NCBI RefSeq assembly: GCF_000010805.1
Contig: NC_012522.1
Coordinates: forward strand, 4,278,001-4,342,000
Direction of reading: 5' to 3'
DNA from: Rhodococcus opacus B4
GTDB lineage: Bacteria; Actinomycetota; Actinomycetes; Mycobacteriales; Mycobacteriaceae
Length of the DNA: 64,000 nucleotides
Both the position numbers and the translations under genes were made by a program. Below, in pieces: positions 45,571-53,735 of this stretch (position 1 is its first letter; every line of letters begins with the position of its first letter). The notes below the pieces were generated by a model. It did not search any database. It had not been told where the DNA came from and saw nothing but the letters and a program-made list of their open reading frames with translations.

Positions 45571-45799
45571 CGACCAGGCACCGAAGAAGGTCAGCGTCGA
45601 CATGCCCCCGGCACTGGCCGACGCCCTGCGCTACGCAGCCGTGGTGGTCGTGGCAGGCGACGACCCCGACCGACCCGACAAGGTGCGGCTGAAGATCTTC
45701 GGCGGCAACGGGCGCAGCGTCTGCGATCTCGCCGCAGCCCAACTGTTGCGTGAGGCAGCCGACGACCTCGAGCGCATGCACCGCGAGCGCAAGGGGTGA
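45563..45799 (+). CDS. phage hypothetical protein
   Basis: 78 residues; VSVDMPPALADALRYAAVVVVAGDDPDRPDKVRLKIFGG is alpha/beta, and the C-terminus is helical and charged. Function unknown. Confidence 0.45.
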   Translation: MTDDQAPKKVSVDMPPALADALRYAAVVVVAGDDPDRPDKVRLKIFGGNGRSVCDLAAAQLLREAADDLERMHRERKG

Positions 45800-45803
45800 C
45801 GAC

Positions 45804-45998
45804 ATGGGTGCGATCAACATCCCGGACTCGATCTTCACGTGCACACAGTGCGCGCTGAACCCCGACGACAACACACAGATCCTTTACTGCTCAGGAGATT
45901 ACAACCATGGCCGCGACCACTACTGGTGTGACGACGCTGACGAGATTCGGTATTCGTGGCGCGAAGACGGGCGGGTCAGAAGGGAATACCGACGATGA
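45804..45998 (+). CDS. small Cys-rich phage protein
   Basis: 64 residues from ATG 45804. FTCTQCALNPDDNTQILYCSGDYNHGRDHYWCDD has a C-x2-C plus C/H/C pattern of a single zinc ribbon. The stop overlaps the next micro-gene's ATG. Confidence 0.45.
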   Translation: MGAINIPDSIFTCTQCALNPDDNTQILYCSGDYNHGRDHYWCDDADEIRYSWREDGRVRREYRR

Positions 45999-46060
45999 TG
46001 CGAACCTTACGTCTCGCCTGGTGGACGTTGCAGGGTGTGGTCAGGATGTGGCGACGATGA
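45995..46060 (+). CDS. 21-residue coupled micro-gene
   Basis: ATG 45995 overlaps the preceding stop (ATGA), and its own stop (46058-46060) overlaps the ATG of the WhiB-HTH gene. The peptide starts MMRTLRLAWWTLQ and is strongly basic and amphipathic. It may be a translational linker that carries ribosomes to the WhiB-HTH start rather than a functional peptide. Confidence 0.3.
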   Translation: MMRTLRLAWWTLQGVVRMWRR

Positions 46061-46779
46061 CCGAAATCGGGTACGGCGCACACCAAGCACTGGCATCGTT
46101 CATCGCGGACCGGGAACAGCCGGTCGACGAAGACGACCGCGATCCCAACTGGAAGCTGCGCGCCGCGTGCGCAGGGAACCGGCAGCCTGACATCTTCTTC
46201 CCGAAGCGCAACGCCGGCCGCGAGAACCCCACCCGGGATGCGTCGATCACGAAGGCACGCAAGTTCTGCAACCACTGCCCGGTGCGACGTGAGTGCGCGC
46301 AGTCCGCGTTGGACAACAAAGAGTATTACGGGGTGTGGGCGGGGGTGTACCTGTCTGGTACCCGCACCGGCCCGTTGATGCATCAGCTGAAACTGTGTGC
46401 GGCGGACGCCAACTACCGGCCGAAGCGGGACACCCCGCAGAAGCCGAAGAAGGTGATCGAACAGGAACTGTCCGATCGTCGGGTGAAGGTGCAGGAACTG
46501 ATCAACGACGGCTATTCCGTTGCCGCTGTGGCCGCGAAGGTTGGTGCGTCGGTGCGGTCGGTGATGCGCGACTGCAAGGTGTTGCAGCAGTCGGGGAAGT
46601 TGATCAAGGACCGCCGCACGTATGGGCAGGCATCGAAGGAGCCGGGTCGGATCGTGCAGGAACTGATCCGCAAGGGGCATTCGAATCATGAGATCGCCGC
46701 CCGGACGGGGTTCACGCAACGCATGGTGCGTGCCCACCGTGAGCGTGTGAATCGCGAGAACACCGCACAGGCTTCGTAA
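46057..46779 (+). CDS. WhiB-like protein with C-terminal HTH domains
   Basis: 240 residues from ATG 46057. Cys38, Cys71, Cys74 and Cys80 (C-x32-C-x2-C-x5-C) and the turn GVWAG at 92-96 define a complete WhiB Fe-S domain. The C-terminal half has two HTH-like units: VQELINDGYSVAAVAAKVGASVRSVMRD and VQELIRKGHSNHEIAARTGFTQRMVRAHR. A WhiB domain fused to repeated HTHs suggests a redox-responsive DNA-binding regulator of phage genes. Confidence 0.78.
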   Translation: MTEIGYGAHQALASFIADREQPVDEDDRDPNWKLRAACAGNRQPDIFFPKRNAGRENPTRDASITKARKFCNHCPVRRECAQSALDNKEYYGVWAGVYLSGTRTGPLMHQLKLCAADANYRPKRDTPQKPKKVIEQELSDRRVKVQELINDGYSVAAVAAKVGASVRSVMRDCKVLQQSGKLIKDRRTYGQASKEPGRIVQELIRKGHSNHEIAARTGFTQRMVRAHRERVNRENTAQAS

Positions 46780-46817
46780 CCCATCAGCACACCAACACAT
46801 CACAGGAGATACACAGG

Positions 46818-47105
46818 ATGACTGAACTGTCCGAAGCTGGCCGCGCGCATTACGAACTGTGGAAGTGGGCGCGCGCAGAGCAGGCACGACTGAAGACCAT
46901 CGAGACGAATGCCCGGGCCGCCCTGGAAACGGAGATCGGCGGGGATGCCGAAGCGGTCGTCGACGGTGCACCCGTCATCAGCTGGACCCCGGTGAAGTCG
47001 TCGAAGTTCGACCAGTCGGCGTTCGCGAAGGATCACCCCGATCTGTTCGAACAGTACAAGCGCACCAGTGAATCCCGACCGTTCAAGGAAGTGAAGCAGT
47101 CATGA
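46818..47105 (+). CDS. phage hypothetical protein
   Basis: 95 residues with ACAGGAGA upstream. ISWTPVKSSKFDQSAFAKDHPDLFEQYKRTSESRPF resembles a short protein found near recombination nucleases in phages. Coupled to the next gene by ATGA. Possibly an accessory of the nuclease at 48115. Confidence 0.5.
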   Translation: MTELSEAGRAHYELWKWARAEQARLKTIETNARAALETEIGGDAEAVVDGAPVISWTPVKSSKFDQSAFAKDHPDLFEQYKRTSESRPFKEVKQS

Positions 47106-47392
47106 GCATCACCCCGCCGTTGCAGAACCTCGACGACAAGTACAGTGCCGACGCTTTGGATTCGGCGGCCGGACTTCTCGCTGACTTCGGGTTGTCGCGC
47201 ACCGCGCAGGAACTGCTGCGCACGTGGGCGAAGGATCGCCGCGACCGTGAAGCGAAGCGTCAGCATGCCGTGGACCGGGTCGCGAAGTTCCTGTCCGACA
47301 CCGACGTGCAGGGGCCGGCTTACCCCGACCGCACTGGCATCGCGCAGGCTCTGCTGGCGATCCTCGAAGACGAAGGGTGGAAGCAGTCATGA
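47102..47392 (+). CDS. phage hypothetical protein
   Basis: 96 residues, helical (LDSAAGLLADFGLSRTAQELLRTWAKDRRDREAKRQ). No family recognised. ATGA overlaps on both sides. Confidence 0.5.
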   Translation: MSITPPLQNLDDKYSADALDSAAGLLADFGLSRTAQELLRTWAKDRRDREAKRQHAVDRVAKFLSDTDVQGPAYPDRTGIAQALLAILEDEGWKQS

Positions 47393-47967
47393 CCGACAAC
47401 GTCGAAGCGTTGCAGCGTCACCTGGATGGGGCGAAGTCCATCCGCACCTGGTTGATCAGCGAACGCGACAAACTGGGGGTGTATCCGGCCAGCCGCGGGG
47501 CGAGTATCCGCAGCGAACTGTCGAAGCTGGATCACATCGTCGAGCGTCTCGAGCGCGAACTGAAGCAGGCGCGTAAGCAGGCTGACGATGAAGCGCGGGT
47601 GGTGGAACTGGCGATGCAGTTGACGTACGTGCGGCACACCGCAGTACCGGGGGCATCGCCTTACACTCTCGAACAGTTCTGGCAGGGCCGTACCCCAGGG
47701 CAGAAGCAGTCGTGGATCAGGGTTGCTGAAACTGCGATCGATCTGATCGGCAATGAAGCGAAGCAGCAGATCGCCGTCGACGGCAACCCCATCACCCTGT
47801 CTCGCATCGGGCACGTCGGTCGAGTTGTCACCGACGCCGACGTGCGACTCGGCACCGGGGACCCCCGCACGAAGAACGTCGACCCGAATCGCCGCATTCA
47901 GACACTCGGCGAAGCAGCGTCGAAGGCGATCGACAGTTGGGATCAGATGGGCGGCAACCCGTGGTGA
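47389..47967 (+). CDS. phage hypothetical coiled-coil protein
   Basis: 192 residues. Residues about 15-75 form a likely coiled coil (SIRSELSKLDHIVERLERELKQARKQADDE). The C-terminal part (DVRLGTGDPRTKNVDPNRR) is unstructured. Function unknown. Confidence 0.5.
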   Translation: MTDNVEALQRHLDGAKSIRTWLISERDKLGVYPASRGASIRSELSKLDHIVERLERELKQARKQADDEARVVELAMQLTYVRHTAVPGASPYTLEQFWQGRTPGQKQSWIRVAETAIDLIGNEAKQQIAVDGNPITLSRIGHVGRVVTDADVRLGTGDPRTKNVDPNRRIQTLGEAASKAIDSWDQMGGNPW

Positions 47968-48122
47968 ATCAATCAGGCGGCCGATTGGTGAGCGGCAGCG
48001 GCAAGGTCGAAATCATCATTCACCCGTACCCCGACCACCAGCACGGGCAGGTTATGTCCGAGGTCAACGAACTCGCAGACGTGTTGCGAGAACTGTTTAA
48101 CGAGGGGGGTGACCATGACTGA
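47964..48122 (+). CDS. small phage hypothetical protein
   Basis: 52 residues from GTG 47964, overlapping the previous stop. KVEIIIHPYPDHQHGQVMSEVNELADVLRELFNEGG is one strand and one helix. It overlaps the nuclease gene by 8 bp. Confidence 0.45.
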   Translation: MNQSGGRLVSGSGKVEIIIHPYPDHQHGQVMSEVNELADVLRELFNEGGDHD

Positions 48123-48882
48123 TCAGGCTGCGTTCCTGGACCTCGAAGGACTGCCGGCCGTCGAACTGCTGGCGGACCTGAAGGAAGTGATCCTGCACGC
48201 CTATCACACCACCCCCCGGCACATGCAGGTGGAGATCGGGCCGTCGGAGTACGGGCAGGAATGCGCACGCAAACTGGCGTTCCAGCTGATGCAGGCACCC
48301 GGGGTGCCGAAGGGTGACCCGCTGCCGTCGATCGTGGGCACCGCGACGCACACCTGGTTGCAGGCGGCGATCGAGAAGTGGAACGCACACATCGGCCGGG
48401 TTCGGTACATCCCCGAAGCGCGGGTCACCGCGCACCCCGGCCCCGGCGGCACCGGATCCTGCGACGTGTTCGACTTCGACACCGGCACCGTCATCGACTG
48501 GAAACTCCCCGGCACCACCAGGTTCAGCTACTACAAACGGAAGGGACCATCCACGCAGTACCGGGTGCAGGCCCACACCTACGGGCGCGGGTACGCCAAC
48601 CTCGGGTTCGACGTGAAGCGGGTGGCGATCTGTTTCCTGCCCCGCGGTGGGATGTTGTCGAACGCGCACCTGTGGTCCGAACCCTATGACCCGCAGATCC
48701 CGGTCACAGCTGAACGGCGCATGAACAGCATCGTCGAAATCTGCGACGAACTCAGATTGGACCAGCACCCGGACCGGTTCCGGATGATCGCGCCCACGCC
48801 GGGTGATGACTGCACATTCTGCCCGTGGTTTCACCCGAACCCGACTACCTACAACCAGTGTGAAGGGAACGCAAAGTCGTGA
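48115..48882 (+). CDS. PD-(D/E)XK (Cas4/RecB-like) nuclease
   Basis: 255 residues from ATG 48115; GTG 48109 overlaps the ribosome site and is less likely. GPSEYGQECARKLAFQ, GTATHTWLQAAIEKW, the Asp of SCDVFDF and the core DWK in GTVIDWKLPG form the nuclease site, and TQYRVQAHTYGRGY is the conserved QxxxY region. A C-terminal cysteine set (CTFCPWF, CEG) with the early Cys suggests a Cas4-like Fe-S cluster. Likely acts in phage recombination with the ssDNA-binding-like protein downstream. Confidence 0.8.
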   Translation: MTDQAAFLDLEGLPAVELLADLKEVILHAYHTTPRHMQVEIGPSEYGQECARKLAFQLMQAPGVPKGDPLPSIVGTATHTWLQAAIEKWNAHIGRVRYIPEARVTAHPGPGGTGSCDVFDFDTGTVIDWKLPGTTRFSYYKRKGPSTQYRVQAHTYGRGYANLGFDVKRVAICFLPRGGMLSNAHLWSEPYDPQIPVTAERRMNSIVEICDELRLDQHPDRFRMIAPTPGDDCTFCPWFHPNPTTYNQCEGNAKS

Positions 48883-49166
48883 AACGCATTGCACTGCATA
48901 GCTCAACGCCCCGGATCGTGAAGATCATCACCGATGAATTCGAAGCACGGGGCACCACCATCGACGTGTTCAGTGACAGGTCTGACGACCCAGTAAGAGC
49001 CGACCTGGTGCTGTCGACGGCGGCAACAAACAGCGTCACCGAATGGCTGGCGGCACGACTCGGGTGCTACGTGGCGGTACTCCCCGAAGCCCTTGACTAC
49101 GTCCGGTCGATGCTCGACAAGCAGGGAACCCTGGTGCTTGTCGGATCAGATCGCGGCAAGGCGTGA
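48879..49166 (+). CDS. phage hypothetical protein, Rossmann-like
   Basis: 95 residues from a GTG overlapping the nuclease stop. KRIALHSSTPRIVKIITDEFEARGTTIDVFS and GTLVLVGSDRG alternate strand and helix. Function unknown. Confidence 0.45.
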   Translation: MKRIALHSSTPRIVKIITDEFEARGTTIDVFSDRSDDPVRADLVLSTAATNSVTEWLAARLGCYVAVLPEALDYVRSMLDKQGTLVLVGSDRGKA

Positions 49167-49237
49167 CATTCATAGACTCCCGGCACGTGCCGGATCAGGA
49201 AAACCCAAGCAGCACAGCAACAAAGGAGCACAGCAAC

Positions 49238-50032
49238 ATGACGGACCAGGCATCATTCCTGTTCGGCGGCAGCGTCCCGGCAGCATTCCAGAAGGACGAC
49301 CCGATCGGCACCCGCCGCGGCGGTGTCGTCTCGATGGACCCCGAAATCAAGCAGCAGACGGACTTCGACACCGACGAACCGTTGACGTGGAAGGACGGGT
49401 CGCCGCGCATGCAGATGATCGTCACCGTCCAGACCGATCTGCGTGACCCCGCCAACCCCGATGATGACGGGCAGCGCCGCTTCTACGTCCGCGGGAAGCA
49501 GCAGTACGCGCTGGCGGCCGCGCTGAAGGCGGTGGGTGCGAACAAGGTGGAGCAGGGTGGGGAACTGTACTTCACGTTCACGGGGGAAGAACCGAACGCG
49601 AAGAACCCGCGGCTGAACCCGACGAAGCTGTATTCGGCGGAGTACGTGAAGCCGAACCCGCAGGCGCAGTTCCTGTCGGCCGCCGGCGACCAGATCGCGC
49701 AGGGGTTCCAGCCGCAGCAGTTCGCGCAGGGTGGGGTCGTTCAGCAGCAGTGGCCGGCAGGGGGCGGCGGGTACCAGCAGGCACCCCCGCAGCAGTACCC
49801 GCAGGCGCAGCAGATCCCGCAGGGATACGGCGGACAGGGTGCACCCGGTAACAGCGGATACCAGCTGCCCCCGCAGCAGCAGGCACCCCCGGTCCAGCAG
49901 CAGCAGGCTCCCATCCAGCCGCCGTCCCAGCAGCAGGCACCGAACCCGGCCGCCGGGTTCGACACCTCCAACCTGCCGCCCGAAGCGCTCGCACTGTTGC
50001 AGAACATGCAGCAGAACAACGCGCAGCAGTAG
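49238..50032 (+). CDS. ssDNA-binding-like phage protein with Q/P-rich tail
   Basis: 264 residues from ATG 49238, with AAAGGAG 9 bases upstream. The first about 155 residues (PRMQMIVTVQTDLRDP, RRFYVRGKQQYALAAALKAVGANKVEQGGELYFTFTGEE) look like the OB-type ssDNA-binding proteins of actinophages. The tail (about 165-264) is Gln/Pro/Gly-rich and disordered, as in SSB-like proteins. It probably works with the upstream nuclease in recombination or replication. Confidence 0.65.
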   Translation: MTDQASFLFGGSVPAAFQKDDPIGTRRGGVVSMDPEIKQQTDFDTDEPLTWKDGSPRMQMIVTVQTDLRDPANPDDDGQRRFYVRGKQQYALAAALKAVGANKVEQGGELYFTFTGEEPNAKNPRLNPTKLYSAEYVKPNPQAQFLSAAGDQIAQGFQPQQFAQGGVVQQQWPAGGGGYQQAPPQQYPQAQQIPQGYGGQGAPGNSGYQLPPQQQAPPVQQQQAPIQPPSQQQAPNPAAGFDTSNLPPEALALLQNMQQNNAQQ

Positions 50033-50043
50033 CCGCTGACTCT

Positions 50044-50071
50044 CCTGCACCGGCACCACTGCCGGTGCAGG
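50044..50071 (+). terminator. hairpin after the ssDNA-binding-like gene
   Basis: CCTGCACCGGCA-CCAC-TGCCGGTGCAGG is a perfect 12-bp stem with a 4-base loop, 11 bp after the stop. No T-run follows; it may terminate partly or stabilise the upstream mRNA. Confidence 0.6.
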
Positions 50072-50115
50072 GGGGTGAACGACTTCCCCCGGCAACAACA
50101 TCAGAAGGGCAGCAC

Positions 50116-50283
50116 ATGCACCACAAGGTTTCGATCGAACGCATCCCCGCCGCCGACCAGTACGGCATGGAGTTCGACATCGAGCGACCGCACCCGGACG
50201 CGATCCTCGCAGACAGCACCCGCACATCGAAGGGGATCACCCTCACCTGGCTGATCCCCGACACCGACGCACAGGAGAACTAA
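50116..50283 (+). CDS. small phage hypothetical protein
   Basis: 55 residues from ATG 50116 with AGAAGGG upstream. Sequence is short and acidic (MHHKVSIERIPAADQYGME). No family. Confidence 0.45.
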   Translation: MHHKVSIERIPAADQYGMEFDIERPHPDAILADSTRTSKGITLTWLIPDTDAQEN

Positions 50284-50287
50284 CACC

Positions 50288-50485
50288 GTGAACAGTTGGG
50301 AAGCAATGACATACGACGAGCAGCGCGCACTGCTCGGTCTGCCCGACGTGCGCTGGTACGTGGCGACGCAGTCACTGAAGCGGGGCATGACGGAAATCAA
50401 GGCCGCGTTCGAGCGGGTCGCCGAAGCGATCGCCCCCGCAGTGCGGGCGTTCAACGAGGCAGTGGAGGGGTTGGAAATCAAGTGA
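50288..50485 (+). CDS. small phage hypothetical protein
   Basis: 65 residues from a GTG with AGGAGAA upstream. MTYDEQRALLGLPDVRWYV is followed by one long helix. Coupled to the next gene by GTGA. Confidence 0.45.
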   Translation: MNSWEAMTYDEQRALLGLPDVRWYVATQSLKRGMTEIKAAFERVAEAIAPAVRAFNEAVEGLEIK

Positions 50486-50697
50486 AGACATTGACCGTGG
50501 TGAAGATCGGCAACACCGTACCCGCCGAAGGACCGTTTCAGATCAGCTTGAACCCCGGACACATCACCGCGATCGTCGAAGGTATTCCCCACAACGGTGA
50601 CCCCTGCACCGTGATCTGGTTGACCGGGCAGTCGATCGCGATCACCGTCGTCGGCGAATTCGCTGACATCGACCAGGATTGGATGGACGCGCTGTGA
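50482..50697 (+). CDS. small phage hypothetical protein
   Basis: 71 residues from GTG 50482. Beta-rich (LTVVKIGNTVPAEGPFQISLN, PCTVIWLTGQSIAITVVG). Coupled on both sides by GTGA overlaps. Confidence 0.45.
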   Translation: MKTLTVVKIGNTVPAEGPFQISLNPGHITAIVEGIPHNGDPCTVIWLTGQSIAITVVGEFADIDQDWMDAL

Positions 50698-51011
50698 CCA
50701 CCACGAAAGAACTGAAAGCGCTGCGGGCACTCGACCAGGCTCGCGAAAAGCAGCAGGTGGAGAAGAACCTATTCACCGCGTACGCCGTCACGACCACCGG
50801 GCTGTTCGCCGCCACCATCGCCGGGATAGCGCTGACCTGGTGGGTGCACGTCGGATTCAGCGGGGTGATCATCGTCGCCGGAATCCTGTGCGTCATCACG
50901 TTCATCATGACGACGATCCAGTACGGCGAGAACTACGCCGACGCACGCAAGGCAGTGCGCACCGCGGGGTACGACTACGAAGACGCGATCATCGCGGCAC
51001 AGGAGAACTGA
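50694..51011 (+). CDS. two-helix phage membrane protein
   Basis: 105 residues from GTG 50694. Two membrane segments (about 30-50 and 57-76) lie between a charged N-terminus and an acidic C-terminus, a topology seen in phage superinfection or host-takeover membrane proteins. No family recognised. Confidence 0.5.
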   Translation: MTTTKELKALRALDQAREKQQVEKNLFTAYAVTTTGLFAATIAGIALTWWVHVGFSGVIIVAGILCVITFIMTTIQYGENYADARKAVRTAGYDYEDAIIAAQEN

Positions 51012-51013
51012 CC

Positions 51014-53728
51014 GTGATGCCCGAACCCGACGACACACCGAGAGCATCCCCGTACGCCGACGGTGCGACCGAACTGTGGAACGCAGGGTGGCGCGGTGTG
51101 CTCCCCACCAAACGACCCGGCACGAAATGGCCTATCCCCGAGGGCTACACAGGGTACGAAGGGGTGTACCCGTCATACGCCGACCTCATGGCGTGGACCG
51201 AAGACAAACCCGCATCGAACATCGCACTGCGCATGCCGAAGAACATCATCGGCATCGATGTCGACGCCTATGACAAGAAGCAGGGCGCGGTCACGTTCGC
51301 CCGGGCGCTCGAGTTGTGGGGACCGTTGCCCGACACCTGGATCAGCACATCCCGGAACGACGGTGTCAGCGGCATCCGGTTCTTCACCATCCCCGAAGGC
51401 ACCGCGCTGCGCACCATCATCGAACTCGACGGCACCAAAGACATCGAGATCGTGCAGTACTTCCACCGCTATGCGATCGTCGCCCCCTCGGTGCACCCCC
51501 TCACCTCGAGCACCTACAGGTGGGTGATGCCCGACGGGACTGATGCACCCGAAACGGTGGTCCCCGAACCCCACGAACTGCCCACCCTTCCCGACCGCTG
51601 GTTGACCGCCCTCGAGGCACCGATCGTTGACACCCTGCAACCCGTCGACGTACAAGCAGCACTGCGGGACATGCCCGGTGGGCAAATGGATCTGCGCGTC
51701 ACCGACCGACTCGGGCACGCACTCGCAGACCTGCAAGCCGGGGCAGGCAGCAGGCATGACACCACCAACCAACACGTGCTCGCGCTGCTCCGCCTCGCCG
51801 AGCAGGAATGCGCAGGGGTGCCGGCCGCGCTGCAAACCTTGCGGGAAGCGTTCGCGTTCGTCGTCATCCAGGACGGCAGCCGGCACAGCATCGACGACGC
51901 ACGCAACGAATTCGACCGCATGGTCACCGGCACCCGCGGGCACGCCTTGATCGCCGCCACCCCCACGATCTCACTCGAGGTGCTGGCCGGTCTGGCACCG
52001 ACACCGAAGGACACCACATGCTCCACGAGCACTGCTGGCACGGCACTGGATGCTGCGGGTGCGGCACCGCACGACCCGACGACGGCACCCGTTGCACCGA
52101 ACCCCACACCGGGGGGTTCCACGCCTGGTTCGACATCCACGACCCCACCGACGGCAGCATCATCGGGCGCGGCTGCCTCGCCTGCGGACACCAGGAACAG
52201 TGCGCACCCCGACCCAACCCCCGATGCGCCCACCCCGACCGCAACCGACGGCGCATCATCTTCGACGGCGAACACATCGGCGACCGGTGCACCGACTGCG
52301 GGGGTGTCTGCTGAATGTCCTGTCACCCCTGCTGCTGGCACGAACACAGCAACAGCATCGGCATCACCTTCTGCGCAGTCACCGACCGCTGCTGCCGCTG
52401 CGACGACAAACGCACCATCCACGGGCACCTACACGACTTCAGCAGAAGCAGGGTCTGCGCCTGCGGCACCCTCGACCGACGGGGATGACGCCGCATGGAA
52501 AGCGGACTGCGACTGGTTCTGGACCACCCGCCCATCCCTCGCCGCGGTGAAGACGTGGGCGGCGGCCCGCATGTGCTCCCCCTGGTCCGTGCTCGGGGTC
52601 ATCATGTGCCGCGCGCTGACCACCATCCCGCCCTGGATCACCCTGCCACCGATCATCGGGGGGCGGGGTTCCCTGAACTTCTTCGTCGCCCTGGTCGGCA
52701 ACAGCGGCGGCGGCAAAGGCACCAGCGAATCCTGCGCAGCTGACGCACTGCCGTGTGATTGCTACATCGCACCCGAAGGATCCGGGGAAGGGTTGGCGCA
52801 CCTGTTCATCCGCAGGGTGGGGAAGAACCCCGACGACATCGAACGGGTCCGCAACGGGGCGATGCTGTCCATCGCAGAAGTCGACACCCTCGCATCGATC
52901 GGGGGGCGCACCGGATCCACGATCATGCCGAAACTGCGCAACGCGTTCAGTGGGGAAGAAATCGGGTTCTCCTACGCCGACGCATCGAAACGGCTGCTGG
53001 TCGGGAAACACAACTACCGACTGACCGTCAGCCTCGGGGTGCAGCCCGAACGGGCCGGCGCGTTGCTGTCCGATGCGGGCGGCGGCACACCGCAGCGGTT
53101 CCTGTGGCTGCCCACCAACGACCCCGACATCAGCAGGGTTCGACCCACCGAACCGCCGCCACTGAAAATCCCCGAAGGCGGCACCGTGTGGGGGTCGTAC
53201 GCGCGCAGCATCGCCGTTCCCGCAGTCGTCGAAGACACCGTGCTCGACGCCCACGTGCGGCGCTCGCAGGGGCACGGGGATGCGTTGGACGGGCACGCGC
53301 TGTTCGTGCGGGAGAAAGCTGCTGTGGCGCTGGCACTGCTCGACGGGCGGACCGACGTGAACGACAACGACTGGACGCTGACGGGAATCCTGATGGACAT
53401 GTCCGACCGCACCCGCGCATCGGTGTCGACGACGCTGTCGCAGGCGGAAGTGGAAGCAGCGCGGGCGATGGGTCGGCTCGACGGGATGCGACGCGCGGAG
53501 TCCGACGACGCGGCCGGGTCGGAACGGGTTCAGCGCATCGGCCGGCGGATCGTGGCGAACCTCGAAAAGTACGGACCCGAGACCCCCGGGTACGCGTACC
53601 GGCGCATCGCCTCGAGGGACAGGGACTACGTCGAAGAAGCGATGCAGATTCAGGTTGCGGCGGGGGTGGTGGTGCTCGAAGCGGGGGTGCTGCGGTTGCC
53701 CAATCAGTCACTGCCCCCGACGGAGTGA
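51014..53728 (+). CDS. bifunctional primase/polymerase - helicase fusion
   Basis: 904 codons. Residues about 15-230 form a Prim-Pol (AEP) domain with the metal pair Asp82/Asp84 in IGIDVDAYD, then SGIRFF. Residues about 500-900 are a P-loop ATPase preceded by the characteristic DWFWTTRPSLAAVKTWAAARMCSPWSVLGVI. Walker A is GNSGGGKGT at about 562-570. Residues about 336-491 are an A/T/P/S-rich linker in which another frame looks coding. No start or ribosome site exists for a separate helicase gene. GTG 51014 is 8 bases after AGGAG; ATG 51017 is the alternative. Confidence 0.82.
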   Translation: MMPEPDDTPRASPYADGATELWNAGWRGVLPTKRPGTKWPIPEGYTGYEGVYPSYADLMAWTEDKPASNIALRMPKNIIGIDVDAYDKKQGAVTFARALELWGPLPDTWISTSRNDGVSGIRFFTIPEGTALRTIIELDGTKDIEIVQYFHRYAIVAPSVHPLTSSTYRWVMPDGTDAPETVVPEPHELPTLPDRWLTALEAPIVDTLQPVDVQAALRDMPGGQMDLRVTDRLGHALADLQAGAGSRHDTTNQHVLALLRLAEQECAGVPAALQTLREAFAFVVIQDGSRHSIDDARNEFDRMVTGTRGHALIAATPTISLEVLAGLAPTPKDTTCSTSTAGTALDAAGAAPHDPTTAPVAPNPTPGGSTPGSTSTTPPTAASSGAAASPADTRNSAHPDPTPDAPTPTATDGASSSTANTSATGAPTAGVSAECPVTPAAGTNTATASASPSAQSPTAAAAATTNAPSTGTYTTSAEAGSAPAAPSTDGDDAAWKADCDWFWTTRPSLAAVKTWAAARMCSPWSVLGVIMCRALTTIPPWITLPPIIGGRGSLNFFVALVGNSGGGKGTSESCAADALPCDCYIAPEGSGEGLAHLFIRRVGKNPDDIERVRNGAMLSIAEVDTLASIGGRTGSTIMPKLRNAFSGEEIGFSYADASKRLLVGKHNYRLTVSLGVQPERAGALLSDAGGGTPQRFLWLPTNDPDISRVRPTEPPPLKIPEGGTVWGSYARSIAVPAVVEDTVLDAHVRRSQGHGDALDGHALFVREKAAVALALLDGRTDVNDNDWTLTGILMDMSDRTRASVSTTLSQAEVEAARAMGRLDGMRRAESDDAAGSERVQRIGRRIVANLEKYGPETPGYAYRRIASRDRDYVEEAMQIQVAAGVVVLEAGVLRLPNQSLPPTE
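52018..52314 (+). CDS. nested Cys-rich zinc-ribbon protein inside the primase linker
   Basis: 98 residues in the +1 frame relative to the primase. It has its own ribosome site, GAAGGACACCACATG, the same context as the nuclease gene at 54666. Third codon positions in this frame are nearly all G or C, unlike the primase frame here. The product has many zinc pairs (CCGCG, GCLACGHQE, CTDCGGVC) and plausible secondary structure (FHAWFDIHDPTDGSIIG). I judge this frame truly coding, with the primase linker as the passive partner. Confidence 0.55.
   Translation: MLHEHCWHGTGCCGCGTARPDDGTRCTEPHTGGFHAWFDIHDPTDGSIIGRGCLACGHQEQCAPRPNPRCAHPDRNRRRIIFDGEHIGDRCTDCGGVC
52315..52488 (+). CDS. second nested Cys-rich small protein
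   Basis: 57 residues. The ATG follows the first nested stop directly and uses the same frame. MSCHPCCWHEHSN, CAVTDRCCRCDDK and CACGTL hold paired Cys/His. Third positions are again G/C-rich. It ends where the helicase domain begins. Confidence 0.4.
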   Translation: MSCHPCCWHEHSNSIGITFCAVTDRCCRCDDKRTIHGHLHDFSRSRVCACGTLDRRG

Positions 53729-53735
53729 GGACAAA

